A program made the translations under genes and the position numbers. The notes below the pieces were generated by a model. That model worked only from the letters and a program-made list of their open reading frames with translations, was not told the origin of the DNA and made no database searches. A stretch of DNA of 64,000 bases, taken from the NCBI RefSeq assembly GCF_047495495.1, contig NZ_CP179930.1:1426001-1490000 (forward strand), written 5' to 3'. The stretch comes from Zymobacter sp047495495. GTDB taxonomy: Bacteria; Pseudomonadota; Gammaproteobacteria; Pseudomonadales; Halomonadaceae. The first letter of the stretch is position 1; each line of letters starts with the position of its first letter. Positions 8,583-16,690 of this stretch are shown here, piece by piece.

Positions 8583-8885
8583 GAACGTTCTCCGACTTAG
8601 TTAGGCTGTTATGTACATGGTACGCCATCCGACGCTGAATACAAAGTCCTACAAAAATAGTCGGAAAAGCAATTTAACCTTAACAGCATGGTGTAGGAAG
8701 AGACCTTACTTTCGCACTGACAGGACTGAGCGGAAGTATACAGAAAATGGGGGTAACACGCTGAAAAAGCAAGGGATGGTGTGCGTTAGTACCGAGCAAT
8801 GAACAAGGGGTGAGGTACCCCAGTGCACCATTATGTGACAAAGCACCACGCTGACGAACATCGAAGTAGCTGCCATAAATAGGGT

Positions 8886-9000
8886 AGCCGCATATTCATC
8901 GCAGCACGCGGCCAGGGAGCGGAATGGCCACTGTTGATATTGGCGCAAGGCTAACGTCTTGCGGATTGAAACAGTCGATGCCTGAGTCCGCTCCCTTTTT
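8886..9000 (+). ncRNA. Candidate small structured RNA
   Basis: GGGAGCGGA (8915-8923) pairs perfectly with TCCGCTCCC (8987-8995), followed directly by TTTTTATT. Inside this stem three more nested helices can form: GGC/GCC (8926-8928/8980-8982), ACTGTT/AACAGT (8930-8935/8970-8975) and CGCAAG/CTTGCG (8944-8949/8958-8963). Together they make one long rod with internal loops. A promoter-like CTGACG-N17-CATAAA (8851-8879) would start transcription near 8886. No plus-strand gene follows, so a trans-acting RNA is likelier than a riboswitch. It does not match the tRNA, 4.5S, 6S, tmRNA or RNase P consensus that I know. Confidence 0.45.
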
Positions 9001-9395
9001 ATTCATGCCATCAAGCCCCTGCATGATGGGTATATAGCATCACACAAATGGCCGCCCCTATTCGCATTCAGAGTCTGCCAGATTTTTGCTAAGGGCTGAT
9101 ACTACCGCACGGTACATACGCGCCAGCGCCCTTCCCTAAGCCCCATCCTCTTACTGTCTCAACGAACCGTTCAGCAAGCGCTGCCTGGTATCTCACACCG
9201 CCACACGCCCCAAGAGGATCCATGGCGCAAATATCCGCTTGGCACAGACAGCTGACTTTCATCGTTCGTGGCGTACAGCATGGGAGGTAGCGGGAAAATT
9301 GCCGCGTGTCATCGGCGACGCTCCCACCCTTGGGTTTGTCAGGCAAAGGCGCTTTACGGACATACCGCACTCAAGGCCTTTGCCTGTCTCGCCGA
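9001..9395. other. Intergenic region with a long inverted repeat, downstream of folE
   Basis: About 395 bases without a convincing gene. A perfect 11-bp inverted repeat, CAGGCAAAGGC (9340-9350) and GCCTTTGCCTG (9376-9386), lies just past the folE stop codon with a 25-base loop and no T-run; it could stabilise the folE mRNA 3' end. A 93-codon open frame on the minus strand (9089-9370) shows no recognisable domain. Confidence 0.4.
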
Positions 9396-9971
9396 TCACT
9401 TGATCAGGCTAAGAAATTCTTGGCGGGTACGATGGTTTTCACGGAAGCCGCCACGCATCACAGAGGTGGTCATGCTGGAGTTCTGTTTCTGCACGCCGCG
9501 CATCATCATGCACATATGGCGAGCTTCGATCACGACGGCGACCCCTTTGGCACCCGTCACCTCTTCAACAGCCTGAGCGATCTGCAGCGTCAACTGTTCC
9601 TGGATCTGCAGACGGCGCGCATACATATCGACGATACGTGCGAACTTGGACAGCCCCAACACCTTGCCGTTAGGCAAATAGGCAATATGGCAGCGACCGA
9701 TAAACGGCAAAATATGGTGCTCGCACAGCGAGTAAAGCTCAATGTCCTTGACCAGCACCATTTCATCGCTTTCGCTGGTAAAGACCGCACCGTTAACGAC
9801 CTCTTCGAGCGACAAGCCATAGCCGTGGGTCAGGAACTGCATCGCCTTGGCAGCGCGTGAGGGAGTATCTACCAGCCCTTCGCGCTCTACGTCTTCACCC
9901 AGCAGGGTAATAACGTCGCGGTAGTGGTCGGTGAGCGCATCTGTCGTGGTCTTGTTGTCTGTATCACTCAT
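9396..9971 (-). CDS. folE: GTP cyclohydrolase I
   Basis: The 191-residue protein makes 7,8-dihydroneopterin triphosphate from GTP, the first step of folate (and pterin) synthesis. Visible signatures are LYSLCEHHILPFIGRCHIAY (about residues 80-100), with the zinc-binding Cys and His, LSKFARIVDMYARR, and EARHMCMMMRGVQK with the third zinc Cys. Length and motifs are those of the classic FolE (type IA), not the zinc-independent FolE2. The ATG at 9971 is preferred; an in-frame TTG at 9992 would add seven residues. It is followed by a long inverted repeat. Confidence 0.95.
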   Translation of the reverse strand: MSDTDNKTTTDALTDHYRDVITLLGEDVEREGLVDTPSRAAKAMQFLTHGYGLSLEEVVNGAVFTSESDEMVLVKDIELYSLCEHHILPFIGRCHIAYLPNGKVLGLSKFARIVDMYARRLQIQEQLTLQIAQAVEEVTGAKGVAVVIEARHMCMMMRGVQKQNSSMTTSVMRGGFRENHRTRQEFLSLIK

Positions 9972-10058
9972 GAGAATCTTGTCTGCTCCCAAACGGAATC
10001 ATCGGCCAGAAGGTTGAAGGCCGGGAAGTATACCGCACTCATCTCGGTGAGCGCAGTG

Positions 10059-11045
10059 TCAAGCCAGCTGAAGAGGTGACGCAAGCACCTGGGCCTGCCC
10101 TTCCAGCATGCGAAGGTGCTCGTCCCAGAAGTTGCTTTGCTTGATATCAGGAAACGCGACAGGAAATGCAGGGTCGCTCCAGCGCGCAAGCAGCCACGCG
10201 GCGTGGCGCATAATACGCAATGTGGCCAGTGGTTCGATCAGTGCCAGCTGACGACGATCGAAGTCATGCCACGATTCGTAGCCCTCGATCAGCTCAGACA
10301 GCTGCTGACGGCGCTCGTCGTCACGATCCCCGCTCAGGAACATCCAGAGATCTTGAACTGCAGGTGCTGTCAGACAGTCATCGAAATCCACCAGCACAAA
10401 GCCGTGTTCGGCATCGCCAAGCACATTGCCAATATGGCAGTCGCCATGAACGGGGTGGCAGGCCAGCTTCTGCTGTGGCAGTGCGTCGAATGCACGTAAC
10501 AGTGAATCTGTCACACGCTGGTAGGCCTCGCGCTGGAATGCCGACAGCGGTGCCGACGCCAACACGGTATCGCGCGCCTGTCGCGCCATAACGCCCCATT
10601 CCAGCCGCGGACGATTAGGCAGCGTGCAGCGCTGCGCAACACTGTGCAGTTTGCCGATCAGCTCACCCAGTGCAAAAAGATCATCCGGTGTATCCAGTGA
10701 CGGTGCTCTACCAGCAATATGCTGGAAGATCGCTAGGCGATACCCATCAACCTGATGCAACGTCTGCCCATCGTTGTCGTGCCACAGCGTACCGACGGCG
10801 ACATCTTCCTCCGCCAAAGCGGTGATGAAGCGATGTTCGTCCAGAATAGCCGCGTCGCTCCAACGCTCCGGGCGGTAAAACTTGGCCACCCAACGCTGCC
10901 CATCATCATCGCGAAACAGGTACACCCGATTTTCGTAGCTGTTCAAGGCAAACGGTTCAGATTGAAGATAGAACCCGAGCGACTCGATAGCGTTCGCTAC
11001 ACGATCGGGTGAAAGGTGGGCAAAGGGTGCTGTGGTTTCGGACAT
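10059..11045 (-). CDS. srkA: Stress response kinase A (YihE family)
   Basis: With the ATG at 11045 the protein has 328 residues, the length of E. coli SrkA. It is an aminoglycoside/choline-kinase-fold Ser/Thr kinase that protects against stress-induced cell death. Motifs are NSYENRVYLFRDDDGQRWVAKFYR (N-lobe, Lys for ATP), HPVHGDCHIGNVL (catalytic loop, Asp and Asn) and LVDFDDCLTAP (metal-binding DFD). An in-frame start at 11123 would add 26 residues with no family match. The 87 bases between it and folE contain no clear terminator. In E. coli srkA precedes dsbA; dsbA is not present here. Confidence 0.92.
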   Translation of the reverse strand: MSETTAPFAHLSPDRVANAIESLGFYLQSEPFALNSYENRVYLFRDDDGQRWVAKFYRPERWSDAAILDEHRFITALAEEDVAVGTLWHDNDGQTLHQVDGYRLAIFQHIAGRAPSLDTPDDLFALGELIGKLHSVAQRCTLPNRPRLEWGVMARQARDTVLASAPLSAFQREAYQRVTDSLLRAFDALPQQKLACHPVHGDCHIGNVLGDAEHGFVLVDFDDCLTAPAVQDLWMFLSGDRDDERRQQLSELIEGYESWHDFDRRQLALIEPLATLRIMRHAAWLLARWSDPAFPVAFPDIKQSNFWDEHLRMLEGQAQVLASPLQLA

Positions 11046-11375
11046 GAACACGATCTCTGGGTAGCCAGCCACAATGAGTGGACCTGATGAATCAAGCATA
11101 CCTGTTCCCCCTATCAATAGCACGACCAGAGCAGAGCCATCGGCTTTGTGCAGCGAGTAGGGAAAAAACGCGCTCGCTCAGCATTGGCTTTCGATAAGCG
11201 AAGATCAAGGAGTACGCTTGGCCTCTATGGCGACAGTGCCTGTCTGGGCCAGTATTCTTGAGCGCCTCCTTACTACCAGGCTGGTAATTCGCGTACAGTG
11301 TTTCCTATACTCGACGCAGTCAATGTGACTGATATTGCGTTCTTCTTTTCCTGAATCTTCAACTGGAGCCAGACA

Positions 11376-12143
11376 GTGGCATTTCTGAACCTCAGACACA
11401 CCTTACTGTTCTCCGTGGGCCTGTTGGCCGCCGCTCATTCCTTTTCGGCCATGGCAGATGTTACGGATTTCGAAGCCCTAGACGACCCCAGCACTGCTAA
11501 AAAACCCTTCGATGGTAAAGCCCAACTAGGGTATACCGGCCATTCGGGCAACACCGATTCCAAGACGCTCAACGCCGGGGCCTACGCGACGTGGTTCCGC
11601 AAGGATCACTCCTACAGTATCTGGGCCAATGCCAATAGCGCCTCCAGTGATGACGAAACGACGGCTGAGCGCTATCAGTTGGGTGGCCGTACTCGCTACA
11701 ACCTGACCAACCGCAACTACCTGTTCGGCCAGCTGCGCTGGACCAGCGACCGCTTTGCGGGCTATCATTCTCGTACCGTGCTGGCCGGCGGTTATGGTCG
11801 TCAGATTCTGGTAGGGCCGCCTCACTCGCTGTCCGTCGAAGCTGGTCCGGGTATTCGTCACGATGACCTGACCTCTGGCGGCAGCGATACGCGTCTGATC
11901 GCCTACGGCGCGATGAATTACGCCTACCATATCTCCGACACGGCCAACTTCACCCAGCGTATCGGCCTACAGTACGCGGGCAATAACACGACCACCGATT
12001 CGGAATCCGCGTTGAACGTCAGCATCAACAAAGACTTCACTCTGCGTCTGGCCTATGCCATTGAGCACAACAGCAATCCGCCAGCGGACACAACGCATAA
12101 GACCGACAGCACGACGACCGTCTCGCTGATCTACGGTTTCTGA
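11376..12143 (+). CDS. DUF481 outer-membrane beta-barrel protein (YdiY-like)
   Basis: 255 residues with a Sec signal peptide cleaved after about AHSFSAMA. The rest alternates short beta strands: FDGKAQLGYTGHSGNTDSKT is the DUF481 opening motif, and the protein ends in an aromatic residue (SLIYGF), as outer-membrane barrels do. DUF481 proteins include the salt-induced outer-membrane protein YdiY; their transport or structural role is uncertain. Translation starts at a GTG, with GGAG eight bases upstream. A strong terminator follows. Confidence 0.85.
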   Translation: MAFLNLRHTLLFSVGLLAAAHSFSAMADVTDFEALDDPSTAKKPFDGKAQLGYTGHSGNTDSKTLNAGAYATWFRKDHSYSIWANANSASSDDETTAERYQLGGRTRYNLTNRNYLFGQLRWTSDRFAGYHSRTVLAGGYGRQILVGPPHSLSVEAGPGIRHDDLTSGGSDTRLIAYGAMNYAYHISDTANFTQRIGLQYAGNNTTTDSESALNVSINKDFTLRLAYAIEHNSNPPADTTHKTDSTTTVSLIYGF

Positions 12144-12187
12144 TCCACTCTTCGACAGCGCAAAAATACGGCGCTGCTTCAGAAGAC

Positions 12188-12224
12188 GAAAAAGCCACCC
12201 GCAGGTTCTCGGGTGGCTTTTTTA
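12188..12224 (+). terminator. Intrinsic terminator after the DUF481 gene
   Basis: AAAAGCCACCCG and CGGGTGGCTTTTTT form a strong stem around a short loop, with T-runs on both strands, so it may also serve the convergent GNAT gene at 12469-13035. Confidence 0.88.
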
Positions 12225-12468
12225 ATTTCGGGAAGCTCGCTGTACATCGTCCAGAACGGTGCGTTCACTCTAGACGGTATACAAAGCCCACTGCCACTCA
12301 CCATGACAGACCACGATACGTCTACCGGGCGCCCGCCGCTTCATCATCTTTTTGATGACATGACGCTTGCGGAGACGCATTGGCAGTCATGGTATGCAGG
12401 TATTGGGGCGATGCCCACGAAGATACGCCGTACGCCAAGATATCTATCACGGTGAGCCGGGCGCGCGG

Positions 12469-13035
12469 CTAGGCGCTGAGCGACACCGGTACATGCGCGG
12501 CACGCGCCAGACGTTCGATATGGGCCTTCTGACGCTCATCCAAGCGACAACGCATGGTCATAAAGCCAGGAATGTCAGGGTCGACGGCGAGTGCCCAGAA
12601 TCCAAAGCGGGTATAGAGGTGGTAGGCGGGATTATCGCGGAAGACGCGCAGCTCTACAGTGCGCACGCCCTGCCGATAGCACTCAAGCAGCCAGCTGGAA
12701 AGCAGAGCCGTGCCAATGCCGTGGCCGCGATAGCCTTCGTCGAGCTGAAATTCGCACAGGTGGGCATGCTCGCCGCTGAGCGTCCATGACAGCAGCCCAT
12801 GCACACCGTGGCGGGGACGCCACAGCAGGCCGTGCTGGGTTGGCCAGTGCTTGAGAAATACGGAAAGGCTGAAGCGCATGTCGCGTGCCTTCCAGTAGGA
12901 CCTCATATTGCGACTGACGAGGCGTCCGGCAGCGCGCGCATCTCGCCCGCTGCCCTCACGGGCCCAGGTCCATCCGGCAGGCAGTGGCGTCGTACGCCAC
13001 AGCGTTGAGGAATCAGGTCGTTGCGTCATTGCCAT
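12469..13035 (-). CDS. GNAT family N-acetyltransferase
   Basis: A 188-residue protein whose centre (about residues 95-130) carries the GNAT acetyl-CoA-binding motif A: LDEGYRGHGIGTALLSSWL with the R/QxxGxG/A pattern. It is followed by ELRVFRDNPAYHLYTRFGF, the usual motif B region. It should transfer an acetyl group from acetyl-CoA to an amine; the substrate cannot be read from sequence. It stands alone between the DUF481 gene and a lipoprotein gene. The exact start is uncertain, since several Met codons occur near the N-terminus. Confidence 0.8.
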   Translation of the reverse strand: MAMTQRPDSSTLWRTTPLPAGWTWAREGSGRDARAAGRLVSRNMRSYWKARDMRFSLSVFLKHWPTQHGLLWRPRHGVHGLLSWTLSGEHAHLCEFQLDEGYRGHGIGTALLSSWLLECYRQGVRTVELRVFRDNPAYHLYTRFGFWALAVDPDIPGFMTMRCRLDERQKAHIERLARAAHVPVSLSA

Positions 13036-13213
13036 GGCAGCATGTCCATGTGTGAAATAAATCTGGCCGTCTTAGCGTGCGCAGCAAAGGCGCGCCGTTC
13101 AGGCACAGCATTCGAACGGGTCATTCCATGTTAACGGCAGGCGGCAGCGCTGCCCAATGAGGGATATCTCTTATGCTGATGGGGTCAAGGCTATCAGCGG
13201 AAGCCATAAACGA

Positions 13214-13242
13214 CATCGCCCACGCGGTTGGCATGGGCGATG
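13214..13242 (-). terminator. Hairpin after the Thr-rich lipoprotein gene
   Basis: CATCGCCCA (13214-13222) pairs with TGGGCGATG (13234-13242) about 35 bases beyond the lipoprotein stop. The minus-strand tail TCGTTTAT is only weakly T-rich, so this is a probable but not certain terminator. Confidence 0.45.
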
Positions 13243-13275
13243 ACATCGACGCACAGAGGGTGCGTCGAGAAAGGC

Positions 13276-13611
13276 TTAGCGGTTGTCTTCCGCAGTGCCG
13301 GACTGTGAATCAGGCAGCGTGGACGGTTTGGCCGCGTCGCTGCTGTTCATGTTCGACATGTCGTCGGTCTGATCCGCCGGCAGAGCCGTATTGCTGCCAG
13401 CAGCATCGGTAGCGGCCGGCGCTGTAGTCGTATCGGTAGTCGTGGTCGTTGTGCTGGACGCAGGCGCTTCCGGTGCCGTCTGCTGCGTAGTGGTGGTGGT
13501 CGTGCTGGCTTCCGGTGTTACCGGTGCAGCGTCATCATGTTTCTGGCAGCCTGCCAGTGCCATCGCACCTACAACCCCAACAACACTCGCCCACATCATT
13601 GATTTTTTCAT
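13276..13611 (-). CDS. Small Thr/Ala-rich putative lipoprotein
   Basis: 111 residues. The N-terminus (MKKSMMWASVVGVVGAMALA followed by GCQKHDD) is a signal peptide with lipobox LAGC, predicting a lipid-anchored envelope protein. The mature part is low complexity, with runs of Thr (TTTTTTQQT, STTTTTTDTTTA) and Ala/Pro/Ser, and no folded domain is visible. It may act as a flexible tether or surface filler; function unknown. The hairpin at 13214-13242 may end its transcript. Confidence 0.7.
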   Translation of the reverse strand: MKKSMMWASVVGVVGAMALAGCQKHDDAAPVTPEASTTTTTTQQTAPEAPASSTTTTTTDTTTAPAATDAAGSNTALPADQTDDMSNMNSSDAAKPSTLPDSQSGTAEDNR

Positions 13612-13704
13612 CGTTGCCTCTCCTTAGCTAAAACGATATGCATCGCTGCGCTGTATCTTCCAGCGATACGTCGTGCGCAGTAGCGCATATCTTAATGCGG
13701 TGCG

Positions 13705-14673
13705 TCAATCCTCCTTATGGAAGACGTCGGCATCCGCACTGATAAACTCTTCTGCATCAGCGTCACGGGGACTATCCCCCAAGTTTCGCAGCAGAAGCTT
13801 GCAATTCTTCGGCAGCGTCACGTCCAGCGCCAGCGGCTGAACCTGCATGCTGATATGTTCGTATTCCTGCATTTCGCCATCGAGATTGATCGGCATCGCC
13901 TCATCGCACTCAAATTCAAGACTGGGCACCTGAAAATAGCGCACCAGGTTGCCGTTGGGAGCCAAGCGTTCGAGGTCACGAATCAGGCGCGGTAATTCCC
14001 AAACACGGAACGACTTCAACACCAGTACGTCTAGAAGACCATCGTCGATGTAGGCGCGCGGTGCCAACTCCTGTGCGCCCCCTGCCTGTCGCCCATTGCC
14101 GATCGCAAAGATGACCGTCGATACGTCTTCTTCAAGTCCCGGTAGCTTCAGACGTCCCTTATAGGGGGAAAAGTTCAAGAACCGAAACGCGCCGACCAGT
14201 GAGTAGGCCCCACCGCCCAGCGTCTTCTTCAACGCGGCTGGCGTGGAGGCCGTTACCTTGGCACCAAATCCACCCGACGCCATGTTTAGAAAATAGACAT
14301 CGTTGATCAAGCCAACGTCGATGGGAAACGACGTACCGCGTACGGCAAAGGTCAATGCTTCACCCGGATCGGCAGGAATGCCTGCCGCCGTCGCAAAATC
14401 GTTGGCCGTGCCCAGCGGAACGATGCCCAGTGTTGGGCGCTGATCCGGTGTCAGTGCCATCAACCCGTTTACCGCTTCGTGCAGCGTGCCGTCTCCACCA
14501 CCGACGATCACACGGCGACACTCTTGCGCGGCCGCTTCATGAATGAAGCGCGCGACATCGCCTGCTTCCCACGTCACCCGGACGTCCAGCGGTATGCCTT
14601 CCTTGCGCAGCTGCATGACGGTTCTGCGCAATGTGGGATGTTCATTGGACTTGCCATTGATGATCAGCAGCAT
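13705..14673 (-). CDS. yegS: Lipid kinase YegS
   Basis: The 322-residue protein belongs to the diacylglycerol-kinase catalytic family and aligns along its length with E. coli YegS. Clear motifs are MLLIINGKSNEHPTLR at the start, VIVGGGDGTLHE (nucleotide-binding GGGDGT), GIVPLGTANDFATAAGIP and NGRQAGGAQELAPRAYIDDG. It phosphorylates a membrane lipid such as phosphatidylglycerol. ATG 14673 is chosen for its AGGAG about 11 bases upstream; an in-frame TTG at 14700 overlaps the mgtC end. The two genes nearly overlap and are probably co-transcribed. Confidence 0.92.
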   Translation of the reverse strand: MLLIINGKSNEHPTLRRTVMQLRKEGIPLDVRVTWEAGDVARFIHEAAAQECRRVIVGGGDGTLHEAVNGLMALTPDQRPTLGIVPLGTANDFATAAGIPADPGEALTFAVRGTSFPIDVGLINDVYFLNMASGGFGAKVTASTPAALKKTLGGGAYSLVGAFRFLNFSPYKGRLKLPGLEEDVSTVIFAIGNGRQAGGAQELAPRAYIDDGLLDVLVLKSFRVWELPRLIRDLERLAPNGNLVRYFQVPSLEFECDEAMPINLDGEMQEYEHISMQVQPLALDVTLPKNCKLLLRNLGDSPRDADAEEFISADADVFHKED

Positions 14674-14689
14674 GTGGGGTAACGCTCCT

Positions 14690-15394
14690 TCAACCTCCAA
14701 CAGGACTCAATCGGAATCCGACCAGATGCTCCATATCGCGGAACTGTCGACACAGGACAGCCAAGGCATCACGGGACCATGTCAGCACGACCATCTGATA
14801 CTCGAAGGTCTGAGTGGCATAGCTCATGTGATAGCTCATGCTAACCACGCGGCAGCCCAGCTGTTCGATATGCGCTCGTAATTCGCTTTCGTCGGGCACC
14901 TGATGGCTGGGGAACTTGAGCGAGGCACTCACGAAGCGCTGCCGGTGCATATGACTTTCCACCCAGCGAAAAGTTGCCAACGTCATCAAGGTGATAAAGG
15001 TCGTCAGCAGCGCAGGCCACCAGAACCCCATTCCCACCAGCACCCCAATCGATGCGGTAATCCAGATGGACGCGGCCGTCGTCAGACCGCGTACCGTCAA
15101 ACCTTCCTTGAGGATCACGCCGGCCCCGAGAAACCCGATACCGGTCATGATGCCCTGCGCCATGCGCGTCGGGTCCGTCTGTACGTGCCCGATCCCCGCA
15201 GGCAGCCATAAGTGCTGATATGTCGTGATCAGCGTCAACAGTGCCGACGACACGCACACCAGAGCGTGTGTCCGAAACCCAGCGGCGCGACCGTGGAAGC
15301 TGCGCTCCAGTCCGATCAGGCTACCGATGCCCCACGCCACAAGCAGGTGGACAAGGATACCGCCCCATTCCGCTCCCAGCACTGTCTCGATCAT
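14690..15394 (-). CDS. MgtC/SapB family membrane protein
   Basis: 234 residues with about five hydrophobic helices in the first 150. It contains GIGSLIGLERSFHGRAAGFRTHALVCVSSALL, the MgtC/SapB signature (split here over residues 21-52), and RMAQGIMTGIGFLGAGVILKEG. A hydrophilic C-terminal domain (about 150-234) resembles an ACT-like sensing domain. MgtC proteins are linked to growth in low magnesium and acid, and MgtC itself inhibits the F-ATPase; whether this member does so is not known. It lies just upstream of yegS. Confidence 0.85.
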   Translation of the reverse strand: MIETVLGAEWGGILVHLLVAWGIGSLIGLERSFHGRAAGFRTHALVCVSSALLTLITTYQHLWLPAGIGHVQTDPTRMAQGIMTGIGFLGAGVILKEGLTVRGLTTAASIWITASIGVLVGMGFWWPALLTTFITLMTLATFRWVESHMHRQRFVSASLKFPSHQVPDESELRAHIEQLGCRVVSMSYHMSYATQTFEYQMVVLTWSRDALAVLCRQFRDMEHLVGFRLSPVGG

Positions 15395-15533
15395 GCTGCC
15401 GCCCCTTTCATGATGATGGCTTCCACAGAGGATATAGCGTGTTCTAACGGCCTATGGAATGAATCGTAACGTTTTTTGTCGCTCGCCAGAACCTGAAAAT
15501 GCGCACTAGATGAAAAAGAGTGCATCGAACGTG

Positions 15534-15577
15534 CTGGCATCTCCACTGTCAACCACTATAACGACTACTGGTTGACA
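15534..15577 (+). promoter_or_regulatory. BirA operator and promoter of the biotin operon
   Basis: TGTCAACC (15547-15554) and GGTTGACA (15570-15577) are perfect inverted half-sites separated by 15 bases, the geometry of BirA (biotin repressor) boxes. A promoter-like CTGGCA (15534-15539), 17-base spacer and TATAAC (15557-15562) places the -10 element inside the operator. BirA-biotinoyl-AMP bound there would block transcription. bioB starts 53 bases downstream. Confidence 0.88.
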
Positions 15578-15629
15578 TCTCGAAGGGTGCGCGACAGACT
15601 TTGCCCCATTTCCGTCTTCAGGAGCCGAC

Positions 15630-16685
15630 ATGACCGATATCACCGCCCCCCGCCACGACTGGACGCGCCAAGAGATCGACGATCTGTTGAAGCGCCCGTT
15701 CCACGAACTGCTGTACCTTGCCCACACTGTGCATCAACAGAATTTCGACCCGAACGACATCCAGATCTCGATGCTGATCTCAATCAAGACGGGGGCATGT
15801 CCTGAAGACTGCAAGTACTGTCCCCAGTCGGGCCACTACACCACGGGCGTCGATAAGGAACGCCTGATGAAGGTCGAGAAGGTGATTGAAGAAGCACGCA
15901 AGGCCAAAGCGGCAGGTGCGACGCGCTTCTGCATGGGCGCGGCCTGGAAACATCCGACCACACGCGACTGGCCCTATGTGATTGAGATGATCAAGGGCGT
16001 ACGCGCGCTGGGAATGGAAACCTGCATGACACTGGGCCAGCTCAATGAAGATCAGGCTCATGCACTCGCCGATGCCGGTCTTGATTACTACAATCACAAT
16101 ATCGATACGTCGCCGGAATATTACAGCTCCATCATCACCACACGCCGCTTCGAAGATCGTCTCGACACGCTGGCGAACGTGCGCAAGGCGGGCATGAAGG
16201 TCTGCTGTGGCGGGATCGTCGGCATGGGTGAATCGGCCTTCGACCGCGCGGGCTTCCTGCAACAGTTGGCCAATCTTGATGAACACCCGGAAAGCGTGCC
16301 GATCAATATGCTGGTCAAAGTCAAGGGCACCCCGCTTGAGGATGTCGAGGATATCGACCCCATTGAGTTCATTCGCGTGATCGCCACTGCCCGTATCCTA
16401 ATGCCGCACTCCCGCGTGCGTCTGGCCGCTGGCCGCGCTCAGATGACCGATGAACTGCAAGCAATGGCGTTCTTCGCTGGGGCCAACTCGATCTTCTACG
16501 GCGAGAAGCTGCTGACCGCCGGCAACGCCGCAACCGAACATGACATGAAGCTGCTGGAGCGCCTTGGCATGCGCGGTGTGCCTCACCACGAAGCATTTGA
16601 TGACGATACGCTGGATCTGGCTATCGAGCAGTCAATCGCGTCGCAGCGCTTCGCCGACATCGCGACCGACGCCGCAGCGAACTGA
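15630..16685 (+). CDS. bioB: Biotin synthase
   Basis: 351 residues. A radical-SAM enzyme that inserts sulfur into dethiobiotin. GACPEDCKYCPQS (about residues 51-63) holds the CxxxCxxC that binds the SAM 4Fe-4S cluster; MKVCCGGIVGMGES and the following Cys/Arg residues belong to the 2Fe-2S sulfur-donor site, including RVRLAAGRAQM near residue 265. Translation starts at ATG with GGAG upstream. It is the first gene of bioBFHCDA, and the upstream BirA operator shows that biotin represses it. Confidence 0.97.
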   Translation: MTDITAPRHDWTRQEIDDLLKRPFHELLYLAHTVHQQNFDPNDIQISMLISIKTGACPEDCKYCPQSGHYTTGVDKERLMKVEKVIEEARKAKAAGATRFCMGAAWKHPTTRDWPYVIEMIKGVRALGMETCMTLGQLNEDQAHALADAGLDYYNHNIDTSPEYYSSIITTRRFEDRLDTLANVRKAGMKVCCGGIVGMGESAFDRAGFLQQLANLDEHPESVPINMLVKVKGTPLEDVEDIDPIEFIRVIATARILMPHSRVRLAAGRAQMTDELQAMAFFAGANSIFYGEKLLTAGNAATEHDMKLLERLGMRGVPHHEAFDDDTLDLAIEQSIASQRFADIATDAAAN

Positions 16686-16690
16686 CCGTC

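Noticed and set aside
8921..8935. GCCACTG resembling part of a cobalamin riboswitch
   Set aside because: The other conserved cobalamin boxes are absent and no plus-strand gene follows.
9089..9370. 93-codon minus-strand frame after folE
   Set aside because: No domain, no good ribosome-binding site; composition and position suggest chance.
12213..12455. 80-codon plus-strand frame after the DUF481 terminator
   Set aside because: It begins with GTG inside the terminator stem and shows no domain; an inner ATG at 12303 has no clear ribosome-binding site.
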